Of a stretch of 64,000 nucleotides of DNA, positions 11,647 to 37,200 are shown piece after piece. Positions within the stretch are counted from its first letter, which is position 1. Each line of letters opens with the position of its first letter. Position numbers and translations under genes: made by a program. Source of the stretch: Enoplolaimus lenunculus (taxonomy: Eukaryota; Nematoda; Enoplea; Enoplida; Thoracostomopsidae). Under the pieces are notes generated by a model. It saw only the letters and a program-made list of their open reading frames with translations. It had not been told where the DNA came from and ran no database searches. The stretch is from NCBI GenBank assembly GCA_030248215.1, contig JASANG010002646.1, positions 124,001-188,000 of the forward strand, given 5' to 3'.

Positions 11647-14600
11647 CTGACAACATAGTTCAAGATTTGGTCGATCGTAGTTGTTAATCGTGTGTCTGCA
11701 CAAATACTGACAACGGAAATGTCAATTTTGGTTCCGAAAAAATGAAGCCTTTTCATTTTCTTATCTTGGCTTACTAATATTAACCGTTTTGTAGTTGGGT
11801 GTATAGTAGATTTCGGCGGAACCAGACCATAAATTGTCTGTTAGAAAAACCTGGAATTGAGGTTTGTGTTTCCGGTTTAGCAGGTTCCGGTTTCGCTTCA
11901 TGACTGCAGACAGGAACCGGAATTTTTAGCTTTACCGCTTTTTGCAACCTACGACAAGTCTCGGTATTTGGCTGTTATCCTTTTTCTGTGTCTTGGTAGG
12001 TTTCAAACACAAACTAACCTACGACCGTTCTATTTGCTTTTAGCTGAAAATCAGGTGCGGTCTTAGGTAATTCGGTCCTGTGACGAGCAGATTCTCTGTC
12101 CAGCGTGCTACAACTGATTAATTTTTGTGAATGTGTGACATTATGTTGAATTTCCACCTATGCCTTTAGGCACTATATGTATATACCTTGGTTTCCCTGT
12201 GTATTTTGGAGTCTGCATTATGACTCTACATAATGCGTTAGCTGTTTTCCGATGTTCAGCATCAGAATGAGCTGGTGTCGTCTGCATACGTCAGGCTGTG
12301 GCACTTTTTTAATATAAAGGACTCCTTTCAATAAAGGGAGCGTAAAGAGAATTTTCGTCGTTAACTTTCCGGTTCAGTTGGTTCTGATTTGTAGACAGGT
12401 TCCGGTTTGCAGGCATGTTCCGGTCGAACTCCGAATACGATTTATATATTTGCATGCGTATGGAGTGAACGAATCTTGTCCATTGTGTATCTTGTGATGC
12501 AATTTTTGTGCACAATAAGCTTTTTTGCCGTACGTACCTGTTTGTATAATTAATTATTTACTAAAGCGGTTAATAGTGGCATAGGAGCAACAAGTATGTG
12601 GATGGTTAGCAGTGAAATTTCGCTCTATTCCTCGTAGGATTTTGTATGTTGTAATTTACGTTCAACTCACGTTCCAACGGCTGACACTGAATTGGCTCAC
12701 TGTTATGTACGTCATCGATATTTATGTAGCCGAGTGGGTGTAGTACTATAATGGTCCGGTCTTTTGTGTTTTTTTTTACATTTTTTTTTCTCACACGAAC
12801 ACGAGTTGAGTTTTTGTACAAGAATTTGTATTCAATGTCGTCATCGAATTATTGTATATAGGTACTTTTTTCACAAAATCACATAAACAAAACGTTGTTT
12901 ATGGTAGTATTTTTAGATTTAGCCAGTTTGTTTGTTGTATAAAATCGTTTACCATGTGTTTCAATTTAACAAATCAACAGCAGTTGCACACTCTCAAGTG
13001 TCTCGACAGTTGTGACGGCGCTTATGATGTATATGGAGGAGTGTCAATGAAACGGTTTATACGGTGAATCTACGCTGTTAGTCAATGGTGCTATTTTGAG
13101 GTTGTGCCATATTCGACTAATTGTAGAAGGTCTTCCATTTGTATATTTGTAATACATAGTCTTGCTTGTTGCTATGATTGATGTTTTGGTTTTTGTCATT
13201 TATTGTCAAATGTAACAGTGAAGTTTGTGTTGAATGTTATTTTAAATGAGCCCGGATTTAAAGCTGCTAATAGTTTCTGATATCGTTTCTGATATCTTTG
13301 AATGAGTAATTTTGCACTAAATTAGTAATTTTACACCAGCCAAGTGCTCGTCAAACATATTGGTATGTAGTATACATTTTATATTGCTACATTTGAAGTG
13401 TGTCTTTATTCGGTATTATATTTATAATGTAATGTATAACTCGTAAGTTAAAATGTATATTTATAATATAATGTATAACTTGTGAGTTAAAATGTATTAT
13501 ATTTATAATATAATGTATAACTCGTGAGTTAAAATGCCAAGTATGACAATGTGCTACTTAATATTTGAGTCAGTATTATTCGTTACACATTCATGTATGT
13601 GTTATACTTTCCATTGTGAAATAATATAATATAATTTGTTGTTTTGAAGGCAACTATTTATAAGTTTTATATCGTGTACCACGGCTTATGAATGCGAACA
13701 AACACCGTAATCTGCATTTATTTTGAAAATCGTGATTTGAAAGTTTTTTACCGCGTCTATTAAGGTTAGATTGTTGAAAAATTGCGGAATAGAGGTTTCA
13801 TGTAGAAGATTTTTTAAAGCGGAGCAGACATACATTGGTATGTTTTTTGCTGCAATCCATTCGCATTGCACAAGTCAATGTTATTGTTTAGGTTCAATAG
13901 AAACTAGTATTGATGACAGTAGGAATTCGGGGCTGTTTTATTCCGCTAGCAATAACGAGCAACAGTTTGTCTGCACGTTAATTTGCTGTCAAATAAGAAA
14001 ATTGAGTTATCTGCTATCATGATGTGACATTCGCTGGTTGTACAGCAATATCAGATTATAAGTATTGTCAACCGAGTATCATATATTTTGCCAAGCGTGT
14101 GCACACCTGAGGTAACAATCAAATTGTCCCGAATCACTTGAGACCACTGGTTTGTAAGCAAATATCGTGTTAATCACATTTTGTCGACAGACTAGGTACC
14201 ATAACATGCATGCGATAATCACTTGAGAGCAAACTGTTTTGTGAACCAATATCATGTGAGGTTGCTGTCGATTTACATGGACAAATCATACTCCGCACTG
14301 CACCAGTTATAATGTGAATCCCACATAACACTAAAGTATGAATCTGAGCCGGAGCCTAAGTAAGCAGACACCACATGACATTTAACTATGACTTTGGGAT
14401 ATATATTCCTACTGTTTAAGTTTTTGTGTGGTTCTGATGTCACACAGCCAACTCGAAATACATATGATTTGATCTCATTGTGTATTACTTGATGTAATCG
14501 TCAGTCAACGGCTGCTAAACTGCTTTAATTCGTTTTGCGGTATTACATTAAATTTTTGCTTAACTTGTTTCTTTCATTAAAATGTCGCTTTTGAAGCTTA

Positions 14601-15270
14601 TAGCGTCCATTTGTTTATTTTTTGTTGAGCGATTTAAAAAATTTTATTTTGCCCGAATGAGTGATATTAATGATGGTGCAAGGTTGTAACGGAAAGTAAA
14701 AACACGGCAAACGTAAAACGGATAAATGTAGGTATCAATTTATTTTTCTGCCAATACATCTTAGGGGTGTGTTCATTCTTACGTTTACGCTTAGCAATAC
14801 GCTTATACTACGGTTCCTTTCCTGTTCTTCGCATTGGCCGAAATTTTTAAGATTTTGGATGAATTTCGCAATTTTTATTTCATTTTAAACAATTGTAGCA
14901 TATTTGTAACGAAAAATTGCAAGTTATCTAATTTTGAATGTAAAAACAGAATTTCTGTTATTTCTATAACTGAATCGGACACCATTTTTTACCGGAACCA
15001 GAGGTGAAGCTAAAATTTGGTAATGAACCTTGAGTTTGCTGGTTTAACCAGCACCTGAATATGATATACTGAAATTTTGTGTTTTAAATTATGTTTGCAG
15101 CGCTTGATAATGTCTAGGGTTTTTAAATACGTACTGTTTTATACTTACCCGTTATTCTGAAATTCACGGAATTTATATGTTGAAGAGGGTGTACTTATAT
15201 TAAAGACGTAGTTTTAATTGAACTGTTTGGTATTCATTTTAACTGTCGATTTAAAATACTGCCTGTTATT
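11647..15270. other. Intergenic region between genes A and B
   Basis: About 3.6 kb, AT-rich, with no supportable exon. The left part should include the 3' UTR of gene A; an AATAAA at 12330-12335 is one possible poly(A) signal. A three-copy AT-rich tandem repeat lies at about 13413-13537. Fragments rich in TTCCGG at 11870-11925 and 12370-12425 look like decayed relatives of the CAGGGTGCA family. The right end should hold the promoter of gene B; I cannot identify its elements. Confidence 0.55.
13413..13537 (+). repeat. AT-rich tandem repeat, three copies
   Basis: Three successive copies of a unit of about 40 bases share TATTTATAATATAATGTATA followed by ACTCGTGAGTTAAAATG, with small differences between copies. 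It is non-coding and lies between genes A and B. It is probably a local slippage array. Confidence 0.65.
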
Positions 15271-27203
<11,933 letters not shown>

Positions 27204-27206
27204 CAT

Positions 27207-27212
27207 AATAAA
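27207..27212 (+). promoter_or_regulatory. Likely poly(A) signal of gene B
   Basis: AATAAA begins four bases after the TGA stop codon (27201-27203). If used, the 3' UTR would be only about 20-35 bases. The signal is a perfect hexamer in AT-rich sequence, so a later signal cannot be excluded. Confidence 0.5.
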
Positions 27213-27746
27213 ATATTTGTTTTTAGCTTATTTTGGCTGAGTTCAGTCGCAGATAATGTTAAGCAGTACTTTTAAGCAGTGTTGCTGGTCGTAGTAAAAA
27301 CCACAACTGATACAATTTTAGACCATATTCTCTAATAATATACAAGATCTATACATTAAATCATTCTAAAAACGCGAAGACTGGAACCCTAACAACCATA
27401 AACGGATATAATTTTATGAGAAACACATTTTGTAATATTGACCCGCGTTAGAGTGCGACTGGATATTAATTTACTGGATCCTGGCACAGAAATCAACCCA
27501 AGGTTCTCGAAACTCAGAAATTTATTATTATGGGCATAACTCTATTTGATAATTGTGTTCTAGGATGTTATGGCAGAATTTTCGAAAAAATGTAAAAAGT
27601 TGAAAAATCGGCTGTATATGATCGATGATAGTTTGCTTCAATGGACTCCACATCATGAAACCGTTGATAGTTGAGTGATTGAATATATCGTGAAATAATT
27701 GAACTACTTATGCAGGTTTTGATTAACTTTATTACATTGTTGTCTG

Positions 27747-27994
27747 GGCCAATGTTATTTTTAGGGGCGTAATAGTGGATTAAGCGTATGCCTAAGTCTA
27801 AGCCTATGTGTTGCAAAAATGTGTTCCTAAGCCTAAGTCTAAGCCTATGCGTTGCAGAAATGTGTTCCTAAGCCTAAGCCTAAGCCTATGCGTTGCAAAA
27901 ATGTGTTCCTAAGCCTAAGCCTAAGCAAAAAATTGTAATATAGAATCTAAACTCACTCTTTTATAGACTCACGCCCCTTAAAGTAACTTGGGCC
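27747..27994. mobile_element. hAT-like MITE with CCTAAG core, perfect 8-bp TSD
   Basis: It starts GGCCAATGTTATTTTTAGGGGCGT and ends ACGCCCCTTAAAGTAACTTGGGCC. It is flanked by the identical 8-mer GTTGTCTG at 27739-27746 and 27995-28002. The core carries three tandem 41-base units, each with CCTATGCGTTGCAAAAATG and several CCTAAG hexamers. There is no coding region. This copy and 43697-43886 define the family's 8-bp duplication. Confidence 0.8.
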
Positions 27995-29181
27995 GTTGTC
28001 TGTATCATCACTTTTTCATCTGTTGACTTTTGGCCGAAATATAATTACGTTAGTTTTTCTTCAACCAGATTGTTTTTTAATATTATTTAAGTTTTTGCAA
28101 AATATATTATTTGTAAAATTAATGTTAATATCAGTAAGACAGAATTTTTTATTTTCAAGACGTAATTTACATGTGTTTAATTACAGATTTTCTTCATTTT
28201 GGATCTTGTAACAACATTTCATACGATTGAGCACCAGCTCTGTAAATCTAAGTCGAAGTTTCAGGCTTGTCTTGAAAAATATTTCGTCTTGAGCGTTTGT
28301 AATTCTCTTAAGCATTTTGTAAAAAATAAAGTCTTATTCCGACATTCATTTTCCGCAGCAGTAAGTCAATGATTTCGTCTTGAAAAACTATATGTTCCCA
28401 TATTCAGTATACCTTCATCACCACTGTATTTTGGATACGTATATATAATAGCGATCACTAACTGGTATATGTGCAACACAGTTACAATACAAACTCAGTT
28501 TTATTTCGATTTATCAAATTAAAACGTTGGTGAAAAATTAGTTTTCTCTGTGCAACGTAAGTATCTTGTCATCTCAGATGAATTTCAGATCTATTGATCC
28601 ATTGCAGCGTGTAAACGGAAAGGAAAAATAACGGAAACGGATAGTGATCAAAATACGCGAAGTGGTTTTTGCCGGAAACGGATATGCACTTAGGTACATT
28701 GCCAATAAAATTTACAGTTGAGTCCAATTTGTGGTATATAATAGTAGAGTGCAACCGCACGTGAAACATACCGGAGGTGACAGCCGAACCTAAATAGTAA
28801 AAAATGGTATTCAATTTGCTAATTTTAGGTAATATCTGTAAGAGTTGATAAATATTTTTTACGTCTAATTGTTTACAAAATCTGGGCAAATTTTTCCACT
28901 GCAAAATTTCACTGCCAAAACTGCCAGAACCTCATACAGAAATTCTACCGGAGCCGAAAGTCGCTTTTCTCCTACAGCCGGTGGTCGATTTTCTGTGAAC
29001 CGGAGCCAATGGCAGACGTTTGATTCACCCTGCTACTTAATAACGTATTGAAATTTTCACTGAAAATTCAATTTTTCAGTATGTAAGCTTAACTCGGGTC
29101 AACCAGGGTTAAATTTGGTCAATCATAACTGGCGTATTTTTCAGTTTACAGTTCATTTGAATATATACCTTCTGAATTCCA

Positions 29182-29351
29182 GCCCATGTATAGAACAGGG
29201 CCGGATCGTTTTCCGGAGGGGCTATAATAGAGTCAGTTTAAGCTTTAGACTAATTTTTTGCTTAGGCTTGGAATAAGCTCATCCATACGTTTAGGCTTAG
29301 GATTAGGAATATGCTTAAACTACTGTTCCGGCCCTGTTCTATACATGGGCC
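29182..29351. mobile_element. CCTAAG-core MITE, AACAGGGCCGGA ends
   Basis: It starts GCCCATGTATAGAACAGGGC and ends with the inverted match GCCCTGTTCTATACATGGGC. Between them are TTAAGCTTTAGACTAATTTTTTGCTTAGG and GCTTAGG repeats. It is shorter than the other copies. Confidence 0.75.
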
Positions 29352-30720
29352 ATTCAATTCCTAAGTGCTATTTATTCATGTGAATATTTGTGGTTTGAAT
29401 TATTATGCTGTTTTAAGCATAGATTCCGGAAAACTTGCAATATTAAGTTTTCATACAAATCATTCGAATTACGAATGTTTGCCGGCGTTTCATATAGCAT
29501 ATATAAATAACGTAAAAGTTTGCATGCTCTATACTCTGTTTAATTTGAATTACAAAATGGATTCACATGCGGTTAAAAACATAACAAATACATCAAAAAT
29601 ACATAAAACACAAGCAGAGATCAATAAAAACTTTGATACAATTCGAAACAGACCAAGAAATGATTCGAAAAAAATTTTCTATAATTCAAACAAAAATTGT
29701 CTAATGAAGTTTATTTTATCATCCTACGGTTCCGTACCTATTTAGTAATCGCTTGAGAAAGTTTCTAAATCATGTATTATCCACGTAATTGTGCTTGCAC
29801 TACTGTAAAAAATACTCTGTGCCGAGCTAAAATGCTCTCTATACTTTTAAATCAATAATGCTATTAATACTATACCGTATATTGGTTACATTTCATTTCA
29901 GACAAATTTGTTCAGTTAAAAATTGAAAATGTTTGCGAAAAACAGTTTTTTGAAAAAATTCTCGCCAAATAAGAGTATAATTGTCAGGGTGCAACCGGAC
30001 GAGAAAAAACCGTAGCCGGAGGTCAACAAATCTTGCCGTAGCTGAAGCCGGAGGTGAAACAGAATTTAGTAAAAAATATTCTGAAATGGAATAAACAATT
30101 TTATGAAGCGTTTCCAAAAATCAGCACAATGGTCCGCCCCTGATCTATTAGTGCTAAATCATTGCATGTTAGAAGCCCGAGTCGAAGGAGACTGCTACCC
30201 ACATACTTGCGGTCACCATACGACGATTACCCTCAGCTCTCTCACCCCATCCGACGCCCCTGACAATTTAATAATTGAGTCTTTATGAGGTCGTTTTTGT
30301 TGTTTTTCTATAAATATGGGCAACAAGTTTTCGCACACGTCGCTGGAAATCCCATTAGATTGCAAAATAGCTGCGGTTGAGCTTCGCGAGCTAACTGAGC
30401 GCAGTACGTAGGATATTTATCGCTGGTGATTGCGTTACATTTTGATGCAGTCGTTGAGACAACTTTGTTTAATGTTTCAAACACTAAAACAAAACCGCAT
30501 TTTGCACCAAAGTTAAATGCGTTTTTGGCTTTTCTTATGTCAGTGTTTGCATGAAAAATGGTTCGATTTTAATGAATGAAACGCATTTCTGTCATTCCTG
30601 AGACCTCGTGAGCTCACCAAAAACGGCTAAAATTTGAACTTTCAAAAACGTCCATTTGGTTCAGCATTGAAATTATTATTTGACGGAAAGAAATTGCGAA
30701 TACATTTGGAAACGTAAATA

Positions 30721-31164
30721 CTGTAGTGACCCGAATATAAGAGGAAGGGGAAATAAGAGGGGGTCCCGATTTTGAGTCCCAATCAATAGTAGTCTGTATA
30801 CATAATAAGAGTCCTTAAGTGTGAGAGTCCCTAGACCCTAATTAGAGTCCATAAATGTCAATTATTCCTAATTGTAGCGCATAAATGACTCCAGGACCAA
30901 ACAATGTTTAGCTCGAACTTTTAAAGCGTACATAAGTTTTGAAAGTAACATTCCAAAGTATAACCTTGCATTATCGCTCAAGCTCTTGATGCAAGGCAAA
31001 AAACGTTTAATTCAACGAATAGTTGCAATACCGGATATATATCAGTAACGAAGGGTGGCGGATGGCTGGTTGAAAATAAATAACAATCCGTAACCGAATA
31101 ACAGGAAGCACCCTCTGGAGAGGCCAAAGAAATATAAGTCCCCCTCTTATTCGGGTCACTACAG
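30721..31164. mobile_element. Tc1/mariner-like MITE, CTGTAGTGACCCG ends, TA TSD
   Basis: The ends CTGTAGTGACCCGAATA and TATTCGGGTCACTACAG are inverted matches flanked by TA on both sides (30719-30720, 31165-31166). The interior contains AAGAGGGGGTCCC, GAGTCCCAATCAATAG, ATTAGAGTCCATAAATG and CCCTCTGGAGAGGCC. No transposase is present. Related copies lie at about 37880-38256, 45051-45454 and 54410-54702. The superfamily is inferred from TA flanks only. Confidence 0.7.
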
Positions 31165-31243
31165 TACGCTGTTCAAAGCCATTTGATAATTTGACGACCC
31201 GAGTTGGATGGTGCTTAATTTTGTAGCGATCCAGTAGCTAAAT

Positions 31244-34200
31244 TTATTTATTTTTTATCAAAATTTGAAAATAAAATAATTCCAGCAATTTAACATTGTA
31301 TTCTAGGGCGTTGAATAAACCACTACGCTTACCTTTTTCACAATCGGGTGCTCCAAGCGATGCTGCGTTTCGGCTTCCTGTGATCTCGTCGCCCGTCTGT
31401 GGATGGACACACCAGCAGAATCCAACGCTATGGTCACATTGAACCATTACGTACGAACCATCTGTGTTGCATTCAGGCCTAAATTGTCCCAGCAAAGGCC
31501 ACTGATCTGTTTGGTTAAGTCTGTTTTTCTCAATCAGAGCGTATAAGGCACGATGGCATGCTGCAAATAGATTTAACTATAATTTAGAAATATACTAAAG
31601 CTTGGTACATACCCTGTATTCAGGGTGCAACTGGAATTATAAAATACCGGAACCGGAAAGTTAAAAATATGCCGGAACCGGAATTCCGGTTGCACCCTAC
31701 CTGTAATCAAACTGAATATTGATTACGCGAAAATCATTATAAAGTTCGTTCGTATAACGGCGGTAGTTTTTGGACAATTTATGGGTCTAAACCCTCCAAT
31801 CGATGAGCGAAGAAACCTTTTGATGCTGTTGAAAGGAAATTTAATACTAAAATCGCGTCTAGTTTTTCGCTTGTATCGCTCGCGTCTTTTTCTATATATT
31901 TGTGCGCACACGGTTAACGGCATATTTTGTGGGTCTAATGAACGAATGTTTCTTGCGAACCCAAACAAAGCATTAAAATTTTCACTAAAACACATCATTT
32001 TTGAAATTGTGCCTTGTTGAAAATCCAACATTTACTGTAACTTATGGTTGCCTTGATGCCTTCCAATTGAGAAAGCTGTCTACGCGTCTGCCTGCTGGTT
32101 AGATTAATGACGCCGGTCGCAGGAATTTCGCCGGAAAAACACAGAATTCGACGCTGAGGGCAGTCTACTACAGCTAAACACAAGGTTGTGACAAAAGAGT
32201 CTATGATCTAAGGTTGTGACAAAAGAGTCTATGATCTGTCATACGACTACATAACGTCAAGCAGTCATTCGACTACATTACGTCAAGCAGTCATTCGACT
32301 ACATTACGTCAAGCAGTCATTCGACTACATCACGTGAAGCAGTCATTCGACTACATGACGTCAAGCAGTCATACGACTACATAACGTCAAGCAGTCATTC
32401 GACTACATGACGTCAAGCAGTCATTCGACTACATGACGTCAAGCAGTCATTCGACTACATCACGTCAAGCAGTCATTCTACTACATGACGTCAAGCAGTC
32501 ATTCGACTACATCACGTCAAGCAGTCATTCGACTACATCACGTCAAGCAGTCATTCGACTACATCACGTCAAGCAGTCATTCGACTACATCACGTCAAGC
32601 AGTCATTCGACTACATCACGTCAAGCAGTCATACGACTACATCACGTCAAGCAGTCATTCGACTGCATCACGTCAAGCAGTCATTCGACTACATGACGTC
32701 AAGCAGTCATTCGACTACATCACGTCAAGCAGTCATTCGACTACATCACGTCAAGCAGTCATTCGACTACATCACGTCAAGCAGTCATTCGACTACATCA
32801 CGTCAAGCAGTCATTCGACTACATCACGTCAAGCAGCCATTCGACTACATCACGTCAAGCAGTCATTCGACTACATCACGTCAAGCAGTCATTCGACTAC
32901 ATCACGTCAAGCAGTCATTCGACTACATCACGTCAAGCAGTCATTCGACTACATCACGTCAAGCAGTCATTCGACTACATCACGTCAAGCAGTCATTCGA
33001 CTACATCACGTCAAGCAGCCATTCGACTACATCACGTCAAGCAGTCATTCGACTACATCACGTCAAGCAGTCATTCGACTACATCACGTGAAGCAGTCAT
33101 TCGACTACATGACGTCAAGCAGTCATACGACTACATAACGTCAAGCAGTCATTCGACTACATGACGTCAAGCAGTCATTCGACTACATGACGTCAAGCAG
33201 TCATTCGACTACATCACGTCAAGCAGTCATTCGACTACATCACGTCAAGCAGTCATTCGACTACATCACGTCAAGCATTTTGCCTCTTGCCACATCAGAA
33301 TTCATAAACGGTTAATTCAGTAAAACCAGAGATTGCACCTTGTGCTTCATTTCGCGTATATATACAGTCTGCGCTTTGTTGCTCATAGTGTACTCGGCAC
33401 ATATAAAGATCAGGGGCGGAACGGTTTTCTGTGGGACTACAAAACAGTAAGCTTGAGCTTTAGACTGATTTTTTTGCTTGGCTTAGGCTTTGGCTTAGGA
33501 ATACTTTTTTGCTTTGCTTAGCTTAGGCGTAGGCTTAGGAATGCGCTCAATCTTAAACGCTTAGGCTTAGGTTTACGCTTATAGTCTTAGGAATATGCTT
33601 ATAACACTGTTCCGCCCCTGTTCTTTACATTGGCCGTGTAACTCTATGCGGCAAAAAGTTAATTTTTAAACTTGTGGTTGATGCTATACTCATTTGAGAA
33701 TAAAATGTACAATTACTAACGTCCACGAGCTTTGTTGCTGCAAACATCAATCGATACGCATTGATTGGTTGAATTTTGTCGAAATAATCCTGGCGAGCAT
33801 TGACATCCAGTAACGCATTGAAGGGTGCAAACTGTAGGAGCAGGGTTCGCACATGATGGCTCACATGCGGATCCACATGATTTATAGACTTCGTTTGGGG
33901 GGCACGTTTGTTGTTTTTCGGTGGTTGCAATTGAATTTTGCGCTGGTGAGACTAAAATATTAACGCAAAATAGTGTTGAAAATTTGACTACTGGCTAACT
34001 TTACTTTAAATTCTCGTAACAGTACAACAAAACTTTAAACATAAGTACTGTGTGTACTAGGATAATCACAGTAGCATACTTATTTTGGCCAAAATTTGGC
34101 AAAATCATTTGAGAGGCGGCTGGAACGGCTTTTTGAGTCATACGCTCTAAAATGTCTATATATCCTGATATCTAAAATAAACGGTACTACAGAAACTATT

Positions 34201-37200
34201 CTTAGAATCCAAAAATACTGCAAGGTTTATTAACCCTTTGCCCTATAGAATTACACAACCTCAAACACAAAATCGACTTTACTTTGTTCACAATTTGGCA
34301 ATTCTTGACCGGGGCCAACTTTAGTGCCCTCGATTTCGGAACCACTATCCACATCAACACACCAACAGTGTCCAGTACTTGCGTGACACTGAACAGGGGC
34401 GTATCCGCCGTCTGGAGTGCACTGAGCAACTCTTGCTCCCAGAAGCGGTACGATCCCGTCACGGTGCGAGTCCAATACTTCTTTGTGGCACGCTGAAGTG
34501 TTTACAATATTTCAGTTTTTGCTTAACAGGGGGTTTGTGTCGTATATGATATTTGAAATGGTATTTTTCAAATGAACTGGCCCGCTGCTGGACGATTTTA
34601 AAAAATAATTACCAAATCTTCAATTGTGATGTATAATCGAGGTAATGAAGGTTGTCTTTTTTGTGTTTTTGCTAACCTTATAACACTTTGAAATTATTTA
34701 ATTTGAATATTAAAACTTTAAATAAATACATATTTTGTCTAATTTGTACGCTTAGACTTTCGGATTTTGTTTTAGGCTTTAGAAATATGCTTAACTACAA
34801 AAGGAACATTGACCGAGAAATTGAAGTCGTAGCTTAAACCCAAGACTACGTTCAAATAACAGTTTTAGAGAACTAACCTGATTTAGGTTCACAGATTTGA
34901 GCCTGAACGCATGACCCGTTATTGTGCCTGAAATATCCACGTCGGCATTGACAAACGTTCGGTATACATTGGCGGCTGCAGATCAAAGGCGATGGATCAC
35001 TACAGGATTGCTCACAAGCGCTTCCACATTCTTTGAATTCTTCGTTTTCACCGCAATTTTCTACCGACGCTAAAATTTACATTAACTTGTAAAATTATGA
35101 ATGAATTGTGATTTGAGACGTAGGTTATTTGACAAGCATATGTCGTCTATCAAGAATAGTTTCTTTATAATTTGAATTCTACCACTGCATTTTTTTGGGA
35201 TTTTAGAAATTGGGATTTACTTACGAATTTTGTAAAACTTATGATCTGCGGTGGATGCTATGCACAGGTTAAAGACTACAATGCTTTCATTGTATCGATG
35301 CGACCGTTTCGCAAGGGTCGTAAGTAGAGAGGGATCCAATCGGGCCGTGTCCGTTATCCTCCAGCCTGGGTTTGCCCAAAAACCTTTGAATTTAAAAAAT
35401 TTGGCATTTCTAAGCTTCTCATTACGTCCCGTGTTCGTTTCACGCCTAAATTTGAATTTTTGAAAATTCGATTTTTAAGGTCCCAAGGACCTCCTTGAGA
35501 CCAAAAATAGTCAAAGTCGCTTACCATTACTACAATCGAGCTCTCCTTGCCCTGGTCCAAGCCGGGTGCCCCCAATTTCAACTCCTGTAAACGTATCCGC
35601 ACACCAACAATATCCAGTACTTCCGTGACACTGTATTGAAGAATACGAACCATCAGGAGCACACTGAGGAATCAAAGCCCCAGGAGGTGGAAATGATCCA
35701 TTTACATGAGCGTCCAATATTTCTTTGTGACAAGCTGAAAATTTTAGAATTTGAATATATATACCACGTCAACGACGTAGCCAACATTTCATTTCAGGAT
35801 AAAACTTAAAAAAAAGATTTTTGCGAGCAAGCGTAGCGAATGAGAGATTGTCCTTAAGAAACAGGAAAGTTAATTGTAAAATCTGAAAAAATGGCCATAT
35901 TTTAGCATAAAGTATGCTGCATGGAAAACAATTTCACGCCACCAGGCCTGTCGGTATTATGTGCACGTAAGTGAATGTAAAGCAAATGTTGCCATGCCTG
36001 TGCACATATACCGGTATAAGAAGTTATTGCAATGACCGCGTGGTGTAGTGGTAGCATGCTTGGCTCGAGCGCAAGAGGACCGAGGTTTTCGATTCCCACG
36101 GGTGGTCATTAACTTTGGCAAAACTTCAAACAGGGGTCGTGCAGACCGTTAGTACCAACAAGGTCTGTAGCTAGCTTACTTTGCTAGGGGGGCTAAAAAT
36201 TTTTCGGAGGGCATACAAGGGTTTTCGACGACTTAAAAACGAAATTGAAACTTAACTGCGAGAGACAGATAAAATCGTCTATTATGCTTAACTTCCTTTG
36301 CGCCCCACCGTTTAGCTACGCACTTGTCACTTCATTGTTCTGGCAGAATATTTTAAAAGATCACCAAGTTATCAGATCGTCAAAGTGTCTGATGCGTCGT
36401 CCGCTTTATTTTGTGCCCGCCGGGTTGAAATTAGAAACGTGTTTTTCAAACCACAGTTTTGAACAAAAGTAAATAGTGAAAATTGATAAAACCAAAATCA
36501 GACCATGAAAATTGAAGCAGTGTTTTGCGTTGCAATTTACAACTAGCGATTTCAAAAAGTATAGCAACAGGAGTTCCTGATATAAGTAACCAATCACGTG
36601 AGGGCAAATTATAAACAAAGAAGGTCCACTGCTCTATAAGTAACGAATCACGTGATGGGAGAATTATAGTTGATTTTACCTGACCGTGGAGCACACTGTG
36701 ATCCGTCAACACAGTCACCGTGGGAATTTCGAAAATACCCACGCCGACATTGGCAAACGTTCAAAATGCATTGAGCAGTGCACACTTGAGGCGCAGGGTT
36801 ATCACAAGCGGGTTCACATGATGTTCCACATTCGTTGAATTCTTCGTTTTCGGGACAAAATGGCGTCTGTGTTTCTGAAATCAGATTATATTAATATGTT
36901 AAATACCGAATAATAGGTGTTGTATTCTCTAATCGCGTATAGCATCTGTCACCAGCTCGAAATACGTTTTCAAATAAGCTAATCTGCAGAATTCGCAAAT
37001 AATAAATTGCACTCCAGTTTTGACCATATCCAGTACACTGTACAGAAAGTATGCAAAATTTCAAACAGTTTATTTTACTACTTCAGAAGTTACATAACCA
37101 GCTCCCCTCTGGATCCTGTTCTGGTTCCACGCATACTCCTGGCGAAATTTGGCCAAAACAAAAAAGAACTTACGATTATAACAATCTGGTTTCGGAAATT

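Larger units (their letters stand above)
27204..31243. other. Convergent intergenic region between genes B and C
   Basis: No supportable exon. The 3' end of gene B lies at the left (AATAAA at 27207-27212), and the 3' end of minus-strand gene C at the right. The interval is filled by CCTAAG-core elements (27747-27994 and 29182-29351), decayed CAGGGTGCA-family copies (about 28748-29033 and 29985 onward) and a TA-flanked element (30721-31164). I searched the minus strand for another TIL or Tg1 exon and found none. Confidence 0.55.

Noticed and set aside
27780-27930. Interstitial telomere repeats (TTAGGC)
   Set aside because: The hexamers are confined to the cores of elements with inverted ends and 8-bp target duplications, here and at 29.2, 39.9, 43.7, 53.5, 55.8 and 58.4 kb. 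They travel with the transposon and are not scars of telomere fusion.
31995-32183. Minus-strand frame with CPQRRILCFSGEIP as an extra gene C exon
   Set aside because: It lies between the two exons of pair 8 and has an AG before it. It fits neither TIL nor Tg1 and would break the alternation, and the stop falls in frame.
32238-33277. CRISPR-like array
   Set aside because: Regular short repeats, but there are no unique spacers: the whole 26-base unit repeats without interruption. It is a minisatellite in an animal intron.
36030-36110. Functional tRNA gene
   Set aside because: A and B boxes are visible, but the acceptor and T stems pair poorly, the B box has an extra base and related segments are dispersed at 3.75 kb. 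The same reasoning rejects 3394-3463 and the tRNA-like parts of the TTAA elements.
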